The position numbers and the translations under genes were made by a program. Positions 1 through 8,199 of a stretch of DNA of 64,000 bases are shown here, piece by piece; position 1 is the stretch's first letter; each line of letters starts with the position of its first letter. Below the pieces are notes generated by a model. The model ran no database searches. It had not been told where the DNA came from and saw only the letters and a program-made list of their open reading frames with translations. The DNA is from Halomicrobium sp. LC1Hm (GTDB taxonomy: Archaea > Halobacteriota > Halobacteria > Halobacteriales > Haloarculaceae), in contig NZ_CP044129.1 of NCBI RefSeq assembly GCF_009617995.1, positions 2,728,001-2,792,000 on the forward strand, read 5' to 3'.

Positions 1-384
1 ATGGTGCTGGGCCAGGGGATCGCTTCGATCGTCTCCATTGCCGCCCAGTGGATCGTCCTGCTGACCGGCGACAACGACCTGGCCGACTTCTTCCTGGCGA
101 TCGTCGTCGGCCAGATCGTCCAGCTGATCGTGATGGTGTTCGTGCTGGCGATCTCGCGCTATCGGGAGTACGTCGCCGACAGCGACGCCGCAGCGGAGGT
201 CGGGGGCGAGCCACTGGCCAGCGCACTGGAGAAGATCTCGCGTGGGAGCGAGCGCGCCCAGGACTCCGCGATCGACGAGCAGGTCAGCGCGCTGTGTATC
301 TTCGGCGAGGAGCGCGGCCTACTGGCCACGCTCTTTGCCTCGCACCCGCCCGTCGAGAAGCGCATCGAGCGGCTCCGCAACTGA
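1..384 (+). CDS. htpX: HtpX-type M48 membrane metalloprotease, C-terminal part
   Basis: The gene runs off the left edge, so the HEXXH zinc motif is outside the window. Visible are a hydrophobic stretch (about residues 28-52), then SRYREYVADSDAA, which matches the HtpX segment carrying the third zinc ligand (the Glu), then SHPPVEKRIERL, the usual end of the family. HtpX proteases degrade damaged membrane proteins. The next gene starts one base after the stop codon, so the two are probably cotranscribed. The true start is upstream of the window; the first ATG here is internal. Confidence 0.85.
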   Translation: MVLGQGIASIVSIAAQWIVLLTGDNDLADFFLAIVVGQIVQLIVMVFVLAISRYREYVADSDAAAEVGGEPLASALEKISRGSERAQDSAIDEQVSALCIFGEERGLLATLFASHPPVEKRIERLRN

Positions 385-385
385 G

Positions 386-622
386 ATGGACACTCGCACC
401 GTCCTGGCGGCCGTCCTCGGCGTCGGCCTGGGGCTCGTCTTTCTGGCCGCGCCGGGAGCCGTCCGCACCGCCTACACCGCCGGACGGAGCCCACAGGACC
501 ATCGCGGCGAGTACGGATCGAACGAGCGTGCGGGGAGTCGGTACCACTCGCTGATCCGGGCGGTCGGCGCGGCCTTCGTCCTCGCCGGGCTGTACGTCGG
601 CTGGCAGGCGTTCGCAGTCTGA
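386..622 (+). CDS. small membrane protein downstream of htpX
   Basis: A 78-residue protein with two hydrophobic segments, at about residues 4-28 and 58-76, separated by a polar loop. Its ATG lies one base past the htpX stop, which argues for translational coupling and a shared role at the membrane. I do not recognise a named family. An earlier in-frame start would overlap htpX by more than 100 bases, so the ATG at 386 is preferred. Confidence 0.7.
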   Translation: MDTRTVLAAVLGVGLGLVFLAAPGAVRTAYTAGRSPQDHRGEYGSNERAGSRYHSLIRAVGAAFVLAGLYVGWQAFAV

Positions 623-643
623 GGGCGACCACCCGCGACGGGA

Positions 644-1066
644 TCAGTTCTTCTGGATCTCCGTCGGCGGCAGGTCGCCCGGCCCGTCGGCCTCGACCCA
701 GTTTTCCTCGGCGAGGACGAGCCGAGAGATCACCGCGGCCACGTCGCGGGCCGTCGCCTCCCGCTGGAAGAAGGAGACGTTGCCGAGCGACGCGCCGATC
801 GAGCGGCTCACTTCGACGGTCGCGAGCGCCTCGTCGCCGACGACGTCCTCGACTTTGCGGGTCACGCGCTCGTTGAGTTCCTTGCGCATCGGCTCGGAGA
901 GTTCGTAGCCCGCCGGCAGGAGATCGTAGGTGATCGCGTACCCCTCCTCGTACTGTTCGACGGCGAAGAAGGGCGTCGATTCGGCCTCGGCCTCGTAGTA
1001 GGCGTCGTCGCGCGCCTGCTGGTCCTCGTACAGTGGCACGTCGGATGGATCGAATCCTGCTGGCAC
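644..1066 (-). CDS. conserved haloarchaeal hypothetical protein
   Basis: About 140 residues, acidic and soluble, with no membrane segment and no motif I recognise. Sequence landmarks are YEEGYAITYDLLPAGYELSEPMRKELNER in the middle and a conserved-looking SLGNVSFFQREATARDVAAVI segment near the end. No ATG is available near the N-terminus: a GTG at 1066 and a TTG at 1096 are the candidate starts, and GTG is preferred. It converges with the gene at 386 and diverges from mutL. Function unknown. Confidence 0.6.
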   Translation of the reverse strand: MPAGFDPSDVPLYEDQQARDDAYYEAEAESTPFFAVEQYEEGYAITYDLLPAGYELSEPMRKELNERVTRKVEDVVGDEALATVEVSRSIGASLGNVSFFQREATARDVAAVISRLVLAEENWVEADGPGDLPPTEIQKN

Positions 1067-1185
1067 ACGAGAGCGTACTCGATACGGCGTTATCAACCTG
1101 TTCCCGGCGGGAGGCGACGTGACACTCTGTCACCGCCTACACCGGAGCCCGCAGGCTCAAGACGCTCCCGCCATACGATCGGACA

Positions 1186-3333
1186 ATGAGCGAGGGGACA
1201 GACACCGAGATCCGACAGCTCGATTCGGCGACCGTCGAGCGCATCGCGGCAGGGGAGGTCGTCGAGCGGCCCGCAAGCGTCGTGAAGGAGCTCGTCGAGA
1301 ACGCGCTGGACGCCGACGCCGACCGCGTCAGCGTCGCCGTCGAGCAGGGCGGTATCGAGGGGATCAAAGTGACCGACGACGGGATCGGGATGGGTCGCGA
1401 GGCCGTCGATCGGGCCGTCGAAGAGCACACGACGAGCAAGATCAGTTCGATCGAGGACCTGGAGAGCGGCGTCGGGACCCTCGGCTTCCGTGGCGAGGCG
1501 CTGCACGCGATCGGAGCGGTCTCTCGGACGACGATCACCACGCGCCCGCGTGGGAGCGACCGCCAGGGGACCGAACTCGTCGTCGAGGGCGGCGACGTGA
1601 CTGCCGTCGAGCCGGCGGGCTGTCCCGCCGGGACGACCATCGAAGTCGACGATCTCTTCTACAACGTCCCGGCCCGCCGGAAGTACCTCAAGCAGGCGAG
1701 CACGGAGTTCGCCCACGTCAACACCGTCGTCACCAGCTACGCGCTCGCGAACCCCGACGTGGCGGTGACGCTGTCACACGACGGCCGGGAGACGTTCGCG
1801 ACGACGGGACAGGGCGATCTCGAAGCGACCGTCCTCTCGGTGTACGGCCGCGAGGTCGCACAGTCGATGATCGAGGTGGACGACGGCGATCTGCCGGACG
1901 GACCACTGGCGTCGGTGACCGGACTCGTGAGCCACCCCGAGACCAACCGCGCGAGCCGGGACTACCTCTCGACGTACGTCAACGGCCGCTACGTCCGGGC
2001 CGACGCCGTCAGAGAGGCGATCGTCGACGCCTACGACACCCAGCTCGCGCCCGATCGGTACCCCTTCGCGGTGCTGTTCTGTGCCGTCGATCCGGCGACC
2101 GTCGACGTGAACGTCCACCCGCGAAAGATGGAGGTTCGCTTCGCAGACGACGAGGGCGTCCGTCGACAGGTCGAGCACGCGGTCCAGTCGGCGCTGCTCT
2201 CGGAAGGGCTCGTCCGTTCCAGCGCACCGCGGGGCCGCTCGGCCGCCGAGCAGACCGAGATCGCGCCAGAGTCCGGGCGAGTGGACGACGAGACCGACGC
2301 CGCCGGGGCCGGCGAGGGGGCCGACGGGGAGCAGTCCGGCGACGACACGACTGGCGAGACGAGCCGTCCAGACACCCCGGTTTCGGATCGAACCGCCGAC
2401 GGAGCGAGTGGCACATCTGCTGGCGAAAACGGCGACAGCGGACAGCCCGACACGACGAGGGCGGCGGGCGTGACGGACGACGATGCGACGGGCGACAGCG
2501 CGGCGGACACAACCTCGTCGCGGAGTCGGTCGAGCGCGTCCAGCGGACGGGCCGAGCCATCGACGAGCGCGCAGTCGAGCCAGACGAGCGGATCCACCCA
2601 GACGAGCGACGCCGACCGCGGACGTGCCCGCTCCGGGCGCGACACGGACCCTGAGCGGAAGTTCCGCGGCGACGACCGGCAGGCCCGGCTGGGCGGCGAG
2701 GAACCGACCCAGTCGCTGGACTCGCTGCCGGCCCTGCGGATCCTCGGGCAGCTCCACGAGACCTACGTCGTCGCGGAGGCCGACGACGGACTGGTCGTGA
2801 TCGATCAGCACGCGGCCGACGAGCGGATCAACTACGAACGGCTGAAAGATGCCTTCGAAGGCGAGACGACGACGCAGGCGCTCGCCGAGCCGGTCGAACT
2901 CGAACTGACTGCGGGGGAGGCCGCGGTGTTCGAGGACCGCGTCGAGGCGCTCGCGCGGCTGGGTTTTCACGCCGACCGAACGGGTGACCGGACCGTCGAG
3001 GTACGGACGGTCCCCGGCGTGATCGCCGACGCCGCCGGCCCCGAACTCGTCCAGGACGTGCTGGCGGCGTTCGTCGCGGGCGAGCACGAGGCCGCCGACA
3101 CGGTGGAGGCGGCCGCCGACGAGCTGCTGGCGGATCTCGCCTGTTACCCCTCGATCACCGGCAACACCTCGCTGACCGAGGGCTCGATCCGGGAGTTGCT
3201 CGCCGCGCTCGACGACTGTGAGAACCCCTACGCCTGTCCGCACGGTCGACCGGTCGTCGTCGAGATCGACCGCGGCGAGCTCGAAGACCGGTTCGAGCGG
3301 GACTATCCGGGCCACAGCGGTCGTCGGACGTAG
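1186..3333 (+). CDS. mutL: DNA mismatch repair protein MutL
   Basis: A 715-residue MutL. The N-terminal GHKL ATPase has ELVENALDA, DDGIGM and TLGFRGEALHAI within the first 110 residues. A transducer domain extends to about residue 335, followed by an acidic, Ser/Thr-rich linker (about 340-505) and the C-terminal dimerisation domain. The C-terminal domain carries the metal-binding endonuclease signature DQHAADERINYE at 540-551 and CPHGRP at 684-689, so this looks like a nicking MutL rather than the E. coli type. MutL couples MutS mismatch recognition to strand incision. No mutS lies within the visible flank, although the two genes are often adjacent in haloarchaea. Confidence 0.97.
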   Translation: MSEGTDTEIRQLDSATVERIAAGEVVERPASVVKELVENALDADADRVSVAVEQGGIEGIKVTDDGIGMGREAVDRAVEEHTTSKISSIEDLESGVGTLGFRGEALHAIGAVSRTTITTRPRGSDRQGTELVVEGGDVTAVEPAGCPAGTTIEVDDLFYNVPARRKYLKQASTEFAHVNTVVTSYALANPDVAVTLSHDGRETFATTGQGDLEATVLSVYGREVAQSMIEVDDGDLPDGPLASVTGLVSHPETNRASRDYLSTYVNGRYVRADAVREAIVDAYDTQLAPDRYPFAVLFCAVDPATVDVNVHPRKMEVRFADDEGVRRQVEHAVQSALLSEGLVRSSAPRGRSAAEQTEIAPESGRVDDETDAAGAGEGADGEQSGDDTTGETSRPDTPVSDRTADGASGTSAGENGDSGQPDTTRAAGVTDDDATGDSAADTTSSRSRSSASSGRAEPSTSAQSSQTSGSTQTSDADRGRARSGRDTDPERKFRGDDRQARLGGEEPTQSLDSLPALRILGQLHETYVVAEADDGLVVIDQHAADERINYERLKDAFEGETTTQALAEPVELELTAGEAAVFEDRVEALARLGFHADRTGDRTVEVRTVPGVIADAAGPELVQDVLAAFVAGEHEAADTVEAAADELLADLACYPSITGNTSLTEGSIRELLAALDDCENPYACPHGRPVVVEIDRGELEDRFERDYPGHSGRRT

Positions 3334-3458
3334 CGGCTCCCGGCGAGGGCACGTCGCTCGCCGCGTCGCGGACCACCGGAAGACGCCGCTGCGATCGATC
3401 GAAATCGCGCGCCGTGACGCCCGTGGCAACTAAACCCCCGGCCGTCGATGGCTGGGCC

Positions 3459-4418
3459 ATGAGTCGACTCGTCACGTTCGGAGAGACCGCGTTGCGACTG
3501 AGCCCGCCGGACCACGAGCGCCTGGAGACGGCGACAGACGTATCGCTGCACGCGGACGGCACCGAGAGTTCCGCCGCCGTCGCGGCCACGCGACTCGGTG
3601 CGCCGGCCGTCTGGCTGTCGAAGCTCCCCGACACGGTGCTCGGTCGGCGCGTCGTCGCCGAACTGGAACAGCAGGGCGACGGGCTCCAGACGCAAGTGGT
3701 CTGGGACGAGGACGGCCGGCAGGGCCTGCAGTTCGTCGAACGCGGGAGCCCACCCAGAGACGACGTGACCGTCCAGGACCGGGGCGACACCGCGCTGGCT
3801 ACGGTGTCGACCGAAGACGTGCGGATGGCGATGGTCCAGAACGCCGACGTGTTCTTCGTCAGCGGCTCGACGCCCGCGCTCTCGCCGACGGCCCGGCGGA
3901 CCACGGAGGCACTCTATCGTGCCTGCGAAGGGACCTGCGTGTTCGATCTGGACTACCAGTCCGGCCTCTGGTCGCTGGCGGACGCCCGCGAGGCGCTCCT
4001 CTCTTTGCAAGACGCCATCGACGTACTCGTCGCGGACGAAGAGGACGCGCAGGCGGTGTTCGACCGCTCTGGCAAGGCCCGGCAGCTGGCCCACTCGCTC
4101 GCCGCCGAGGGTGACTTCGAGCAGGTCGTGATCACCCGCAGCGAGCGCGGCGCGGTCGCCTGGGACGACAACGTCGTCCACGAACAGGACGCCATCGAGA
4201 CCGACGTGATCGACGCCAGCGGCACGCACGCCGGCTTCCTCGGCGGCTACCTCCACCAGCTGTACGAGGACGCTCCGACGGAGCAGGCGCTGGCCTACGG
4301 GACCGCCGCCGCCGCGCTGACCCGGACCGTCCCCGGCCCGCTGCCGACGATCTCGGCGAGCGAGGTCGAGGCCCTCGTCGAGACCGAGCGACAGCCCACG
4401 GGCGAGCGGAGCATCTGA
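3459..4418 (+). CDS. PfkB-family sugar kinase-like protein with altered active site
   Basis: A 319-residue ribokinase/PfkB-fold protein whose N-terminus (SRLVTFGETALRLSPP) resembles haloarchaeal 2-keto-3-deoxygluconate kinases. The ATG at 3459 fits that family better than an upstream ATG at 3414. The usual GAGD catalytic signature is replaced by D252-A-S-G-T-H-A-G-F260, which places Ala258 where the catalytic Asp normally sits. Some haloarchaeal KDG kinases read GQHDAF here and keep the Asp; this one does not. It may be a weak kinase, a sugar-binding regulator or an inactive paralog. It stands alone on its strand, 66 bases ahead of the nuclease gene. Confidence 0.8.
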   Translation: MSRLVTFGETALRLSPPDHERLETATDVSLHADGTESSAAVAATRLGAPAVWLSKLPDTVLGRRVVAELEQQGDGLQTQVVWDEDGRQGLQFVERGSPPRDDVTVQDRGDTALATVSTEDVRMAMVQNADVFFVSGSTPALSPTARRTTEALYRACEGTCVFDLDYQSGLWSLADAREALLSLQDAIDVLVADEEDAQAVFDRSGKARQLAHSLAAEGDFEQVVITRSERGAVAWDDNVVHEQDAIETDVIDASGTHAGFLGGYLHQLYEDAPTEQALAYGTAAAALTRTVPGPLPTISASEVEALVETERQPTGERSI

Positions 4419-4484
4419 GGGGGTCCGCGGGGTCGGGTGCGCGGATCGATGGAGGGAAAGCGCCAGCGGCGTGAGGATTGATCG

Positions 4485-5780
4485 ATGCAGGTCGAGTTTC
4501 TGGGCGGAGCCGGCGAGATCGGTCGCAGTGCCGTGTTGATCGACGACTCGCTGTTGCTGGACTACGGCATGGCCAGCGAGTCGCCCCCGCAGTACCCCGT
4601 CGGCGACGTAGACCCGGACGCCGTCGTCGTGAGCCACGGCCACCTCGACCACGTCGGCGCGGTGCCGGCGCTGCTCTCGGGGACCGAACAGCCTCCCGTC
4701 CACTGGACGCCACCGACCCGAGAGCTCGCGCTGACGCTGGCCGAAGACACGCTCAAGCTACACGGCGGGAGCCCACGGTGCCCCTTCACCGAGAACGACG
4801 TGCGCCGGATCGGCGAGGTCTCGGCGACCCACGGCTACCGCGAGCCGTTCGAGGCGGCCGGTTACGAGGTGACGTTCTACGACGCCGGCCACATCCCCGG
4901 GAGCGCACACGTCCTCGTGGAAGATGGTGAGACGCGCCTCCTCTATACCGGGGACTTCCACACGGACGAGCGTCGAGGCGGCGACGCCGCCTCGGGCCGC
5001 GCGAACGGGCGCGAAGCGCCCGTGAGCGGACAGCGCCTCGTCCCGGCGACGACCGACCGCCCCGACGCCGACGCCGTGATCTGTGAGTCCACGTACTCGG
5101 ACGTGAGCCACGAGGATCGGGACGACGTGGAGGCGTCTTTCGTCAAGACGCTGCGCACGACCGTCTGGCAGGGCGGGACCGTCGTCGTCCCGGCCTTCGC
5201 CATCGGCCGCACACAGGAGATCATGCTCGTCTGTGCGGCCCACGACATCGACTGTTACGTCGACGGGATGGGCCAGCGGGTCACCGAGCAGTTGCGCCAC
5301 CACCCCGCGTTCCTCCGGGACGCCGACGCCTTCCGCGACGCGGTCTCGAACGCCCGCTTCGTCGACGGCCGGGACGGCCAGCGCCGACGGATCGCCGACC
5401 AGAACGCCGTGATCGTCACCACGAGCGGGATGCTCTCGGGCGGCCCGGCGATGACCTACGTCCCGGCGATCGCCGACCGGCCGGTCAACACGATCGCCAT
5501 GACCGGCTACCAGGTCGAGGGGACGCCGGGCAGGGACCTCCTCGAAACCGGCAGCGCCGAGATCGACGGCCGCGTGATGCCCGTCAGCGCGCAGGTCGAG
5601 GCGTACGACTTCTCTGCCCACGCCGACCGCGAGGGGCTCCTGTCGTTCCTCGACGCGTACCGAGACAGCCGGCTGCTGATCAACCACGGGGACCGCTGTG
5701 AGTCGTTCGCCCGAGAGCTGCGAGCCGAGGGCCACGATGCCAGTGCGCCGACGCTGGGCGAGACGGTGACGCTATCCTGA
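4485..5780 (+). CDS. beta-CASP metallo-beta-lactamase RNA nuclease
   Basis: A 431-residue protein of the CPSF73/RNase J-like superfamily. The zinc-binding HGHLDH motif lies at residues 51-56, followed by AGHIPGSAHVL, YTGDFHTDE, the acidic CESTYSD segment, a beta-CASP insert, and AHADREGL and INHGD near the end. These supply the expected His and Asp ligands for two zinc ions. Family members act as 5'-3' exonucleases or endonucleases in RNA maturation and decay. An Arg/Gly-rich insert of about 30 residues follows the TGDFHTDE motif and is probably a surface loop. No archaeal KH-domain N-terminal extension is present. Confidence 0.88.
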   Translation: MQVEFLGGAGEIGRSAVLIDDSLLLDYGMASESPPQYPVGDVDPDAVVVSHGHLDHVGAVPALLSGTEQPPVHWTPPTRELALTLAEDTLKLHGGSPRCPFTENDVRRIGEVSATHGYREPFEAAGYEVTFYDAGHIPGSAHVLVEDGETRLLYTGDFHTDERRGGDAASGRANGREAPVSGQRLVPATTDRPDADAVICESTYSDVSHEDRDDVEASFVKTLRTTVWQGGTVVVPAFAIGRTQEIMLVCAAHDIDCYVDGMGQRVTEQLRHHPAFLRDADAFRDAVSNARFVDGRDGQRRRIADQNAVIVTTSGMLSGGPAMTYVPAIADRPVNTIAMTGYQVEGTPGRDLLETGSAEIDGRVMPVSAQVEAYDFSAHADREGLLSFLDAYRDSRLLINHGDRCESFARELRAEGHDASAPTLGETVTLS

Positions 5781-5861
5781 CACCGCCGAGGAGATGACGG
5801 CCAGCGCAGTCCGGAGTGGGCGTCCCCAAGACGTTTGTGAGGTGTGGTCGGAGTGGAGAAC

Positions 5862-6482
5862 ATGGTCGAGCCCTCCCGCCGCGAGTGTCTCGCGGCGATC
5901 GCAGGCGGTACTGTCGCGGCGCTGGCTGGCTGCCAGTGGAACGCGGAGACGAGCGACGAACAGCCCGGCGACGGCCGAGAGCGAGTGACGGAGTACGAGG
6001 TGGCGTCGGTCCGCAATCCGGACGGGAAAGCGCTGTTCACCGAAGGCGAGACGCTCCCGACGCCGAGAGAGACCGACGATCGGCCGCCGGTGTACAGGCA
6101 CACCTATCTCACCAGCGGCGACGATCTCGACGACGTGACGTTCGCGGAGACGAGCGAGGCACGTACGCTGGCGTCGTTCGCCGAGGCGACGGCACTGGAC
6201 GGCGAGGAGTCGGTGTACCTCTTCACGACGGCGATTCAAGCGTGCTCCGAGGTCCGTCTCCAGTGGGTCGAAGTCGACGCCAGCGGGCCGTCGGCGCAGT
6301 TCTGCCGGACGCTGCGACCCGCCGACGTGGAGTGTCGGGCCACGGCCTACGAGACGACGGGGTTCGCGATCAGGTTCCCGTTTGCCGGCGAGCGATTCTC
6401 CGGTCACGGCGCGGGCACGAGCAGCAGTTGCGGCCGGCCACCGCGTCCGGAGCCGTTCGATCCCACGGAGGAATCGCCATGA
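5862..6482 (+). CDS. putative lipoprotein, function unknown
   Basis: A 206-residue protein with a secretion signal ending in a lipobox (LAGC, about residues 20-23), so it is probably lipid-anchored outside the membrane. The mature part is acidic and has three Cys in the C-terminal half (ACSEV, QFCRT, VECRA), plus one near the end; disulfides are possible. The ATG at 5862 is chosen because it places the signal directly at the N-terminus. It overlaps the next gene by four bases (ATGA), so the two are cotranscribed. I do not recognise the family. Confidence 0.7.
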   Translation: MVEPSRRECLAAIAGGTVAALAGCQWNAETSDEQPGDGRERVTEYEVASVRNPDGKALFTEGETLPTPRETDDRPPVYRHTYLTSGDDLDDVTFAETSEARTLASFAEATALDGEESVYLFTTAIQACSEVRLQWVEVDASGPSAQFCRTLRPADVECRATAYETTGFAIRFPFAGERFSGHGAGTSSSCGRPPRPEPFDPTEESP

Positions 6483-7780
6483 GCCGGCTCAGTCGCCGGC
6501 GGTTCCTGATGTCGATCGGGGTCGGAACAAGCGCGCTGGCGGGCTGCTCGGCGCTCCCGTCGAACGGGGACGACGAACCGGAGATCGACGACGACGCGAT
6601 CGCGCGGGCGATTCGAGAGCGCGAAGCGCCGTCGGTGCCGGCCACGAATCCGCTGTCCGTCCCGAGCGGTGCGATCGAGCACCACCGGACAGCGGCGCGT
6701 GCGACGCTGGAGCGCGTGCCGCCGGAGCTGTCCGTGCCCAACGGCGCGATAACCGAGAAGCTGCGCGAGCAGCGAGCGCGAGTCGCGACGGAGCTGGATT
6801 CGTCGGCCGAGGGAGCGCCCCGAGAGCGCCTGGCGACGTGGCGCGACCGGCGTGGGGACGCCGTCAACGTCCGGCGAGCGTACGAAGCGGCGAGCGGCGA
6901 CGCCGACCGTGGGGGGTATCGCGATCGGTACGACGAGGTTCGGGCCGAGCGTGCGGCCGTCGGGGCAGCTCTGGACTATCGAGCCCCGGACCCCGTCGCT
7001 GCGACGGTCGGGTTCGGGACCGTCGAGTCGCTGCTCGACACGGCACGCGAGCGGCTCGGCCCGCGCTCGCCGTTCCCCGACCAGCCCGAGACCGCCGTCT
7101 TCGCCGTCGGTGACAGCTGGGAGGCCATCGAGACGGCCGGGATCGAGACCGCCGACGCGCGTCGGCTACGAGACGCCTTCGTCGACGCCACCGACGGCAC
7201 CGCCTGGCGGTCCCACCTGGCGGCGGCGAGCGAGCGCCTCGGCTACTCCGTTCGGGCGACTCGCGATCGGGTCGCGGAGTACGTCGACGCCGAGGCGTCG
7301 GTGCTGGACGCCGACGCCGCCACAGAGCCGCCGACCCGGCATCTGTTTCGGCAGGCGTCCGACACCGTCGACTGGCGCACGGAGCACGCGGCTCAGGCTC
7401 GCGATCGCCACGACCACGCGACGGCCGTGATCGAGTCGGGGCGCGGGCTAGTCGCAGCAGAGGCGCTGGATCGGGTCGTCACGGAGATCGAGAGCGGCGA
7501 GTACCGGACGGCGGTGACCGAGGAGACGGTCCAGTCGGCCCACGCGTCGGCCGTGAGTGCCGTCGAGGACGCCGTCGCCGCGACGCCGCGACCGCTTGCC
7601 GTCGCACTGGCGACGCCCGCCATCGAGGTGCTCTCTGGCGTCCGGCGGCGGCTCGACCGGTCGCCGTCCAGAGTCGCGCCCGAGCGGCTGCAGCCGAGAC
7701 TGGACAGCGTCGTCCGGTACGCTCGTGTCGTACCCGACGCGACGGCGTTCGTCGCGGAGCGACTCGCAGTCGAGGGGTGA
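6479..7780 (+). CDS. Tat-exported lipoprotein, function unknown
   Basis: 433 residues. The N-terminus has a twin-arginine signal (RRRFLMSIG) and a lipobox (LAGC), predicting Tat export and lipid anchoring, which is the haloarchaeal norm. The mature protein is rich in Ala, Arg, Asp and Glu and looks almost entirely helical, without an obvious enzyme motif. It starts inside the stop codon of the preceding lipoprotein gene, so the pair forms a two-gene unit. It may be a surface or scaffold component; nothing in the sequence decides this. Confidence 0.75.
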   Translation: MSRLSRRRFLMSIGVGTSALAGCSALPSNGDDEPEIDDDAIARAIREREAPSVPATNPLSVPSGAIEHHRTAARATLERVPPELSVPNGAITEKLREQRARVATELDSSAEGAPRERLATWRDRRGDAVNVRRAYEAASGDADRGGYRDRYDEVRAERAAVGAALDYRAPDPVAATVGFGTVESLLDTARERLGPRSPFPDQPETAVFAVGDSWEAIETAGIETADARRLRDAFVDATDGTAWRSHLAAASERLGYSVRATRDRVAEYVDAEASVLDADAATEPPTRHLFRQASDTVDWRTEHAAQARDRHDHATAVIESGRGLVAAEALDRVVTEIESGEYRTAVTEETVQSAHASAVSAVEDAVAATPRPLAVALATPAIEVLSGVRRRLDRSPSRVAPERLQPRLDSVVRYARVVPDATAFVAERLAVEG

Positions 7781-7826
7781 CCGACGGGACGAAACGAATT
7801 CCCGGTGGCCGGGTCAACGGGCGGAC

Positions 7827-8138
7827 ATGCGACAGGCCCACCTCGACTTCGAGCAGTACTTCTCGATCGCGATGGAGACCGACGAGGCCCAGGCCGCCGA
7901 GATGACCGTCGAGCCGGGCCGAGCCGTCGGTAGCCCGGAGAACGTCCACGCCGACAGCGACCAGTGGTGCTACGTCGTCGCGGGCACGGGCGTCGCGACC
8001 GTCGACGGCGCGGACAATCGGATCGAGGCCGGCGACCTGCTCCTGATCGAGGCCGGCGAGGCCCACGCGATCGAGAACGACGGCGACGAGCCGCTGCGGA
8101 CGGTCAACTTCTACACCCCGCCCCGATCCGATCGGTGA
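7827..8138 (+). CDS. small cupin-domain protein
   Basis: A 103-residue single cupin. Motif 1 is degenerate, around SPENVHADSDQWCYVVAGTG. Motif 2 is clear: EAGDLLLIEAGEAHAIENDGDEPL. This is the fold of many small metal-dependent enzymes and sensors, but too few metal ligands are obvious (mainly His and Glu/Gln) to name a reaction. It is preceded by 46 bases of intergenic DNA after the lipoprotein gene and followed 61 bases later by a flavoprotein gene on the same strand. Confidence 0.8.
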   Translation: MRQAHLDFEQYFSIAMETDEAQAAEMTVEPGRAVGSPENVHADSDQWCYVVAGTGVATVDGADNRIEAGDLLLIEAGEAHAIENDGDEPLRTVNFYTPPRSDR

Positions 8139-8199
8139 GCCCCCAGGAGTTGCTCGACCGCACCCCGTTGCTAAGGTGGTGGCCGTCGAACCCCGAACC

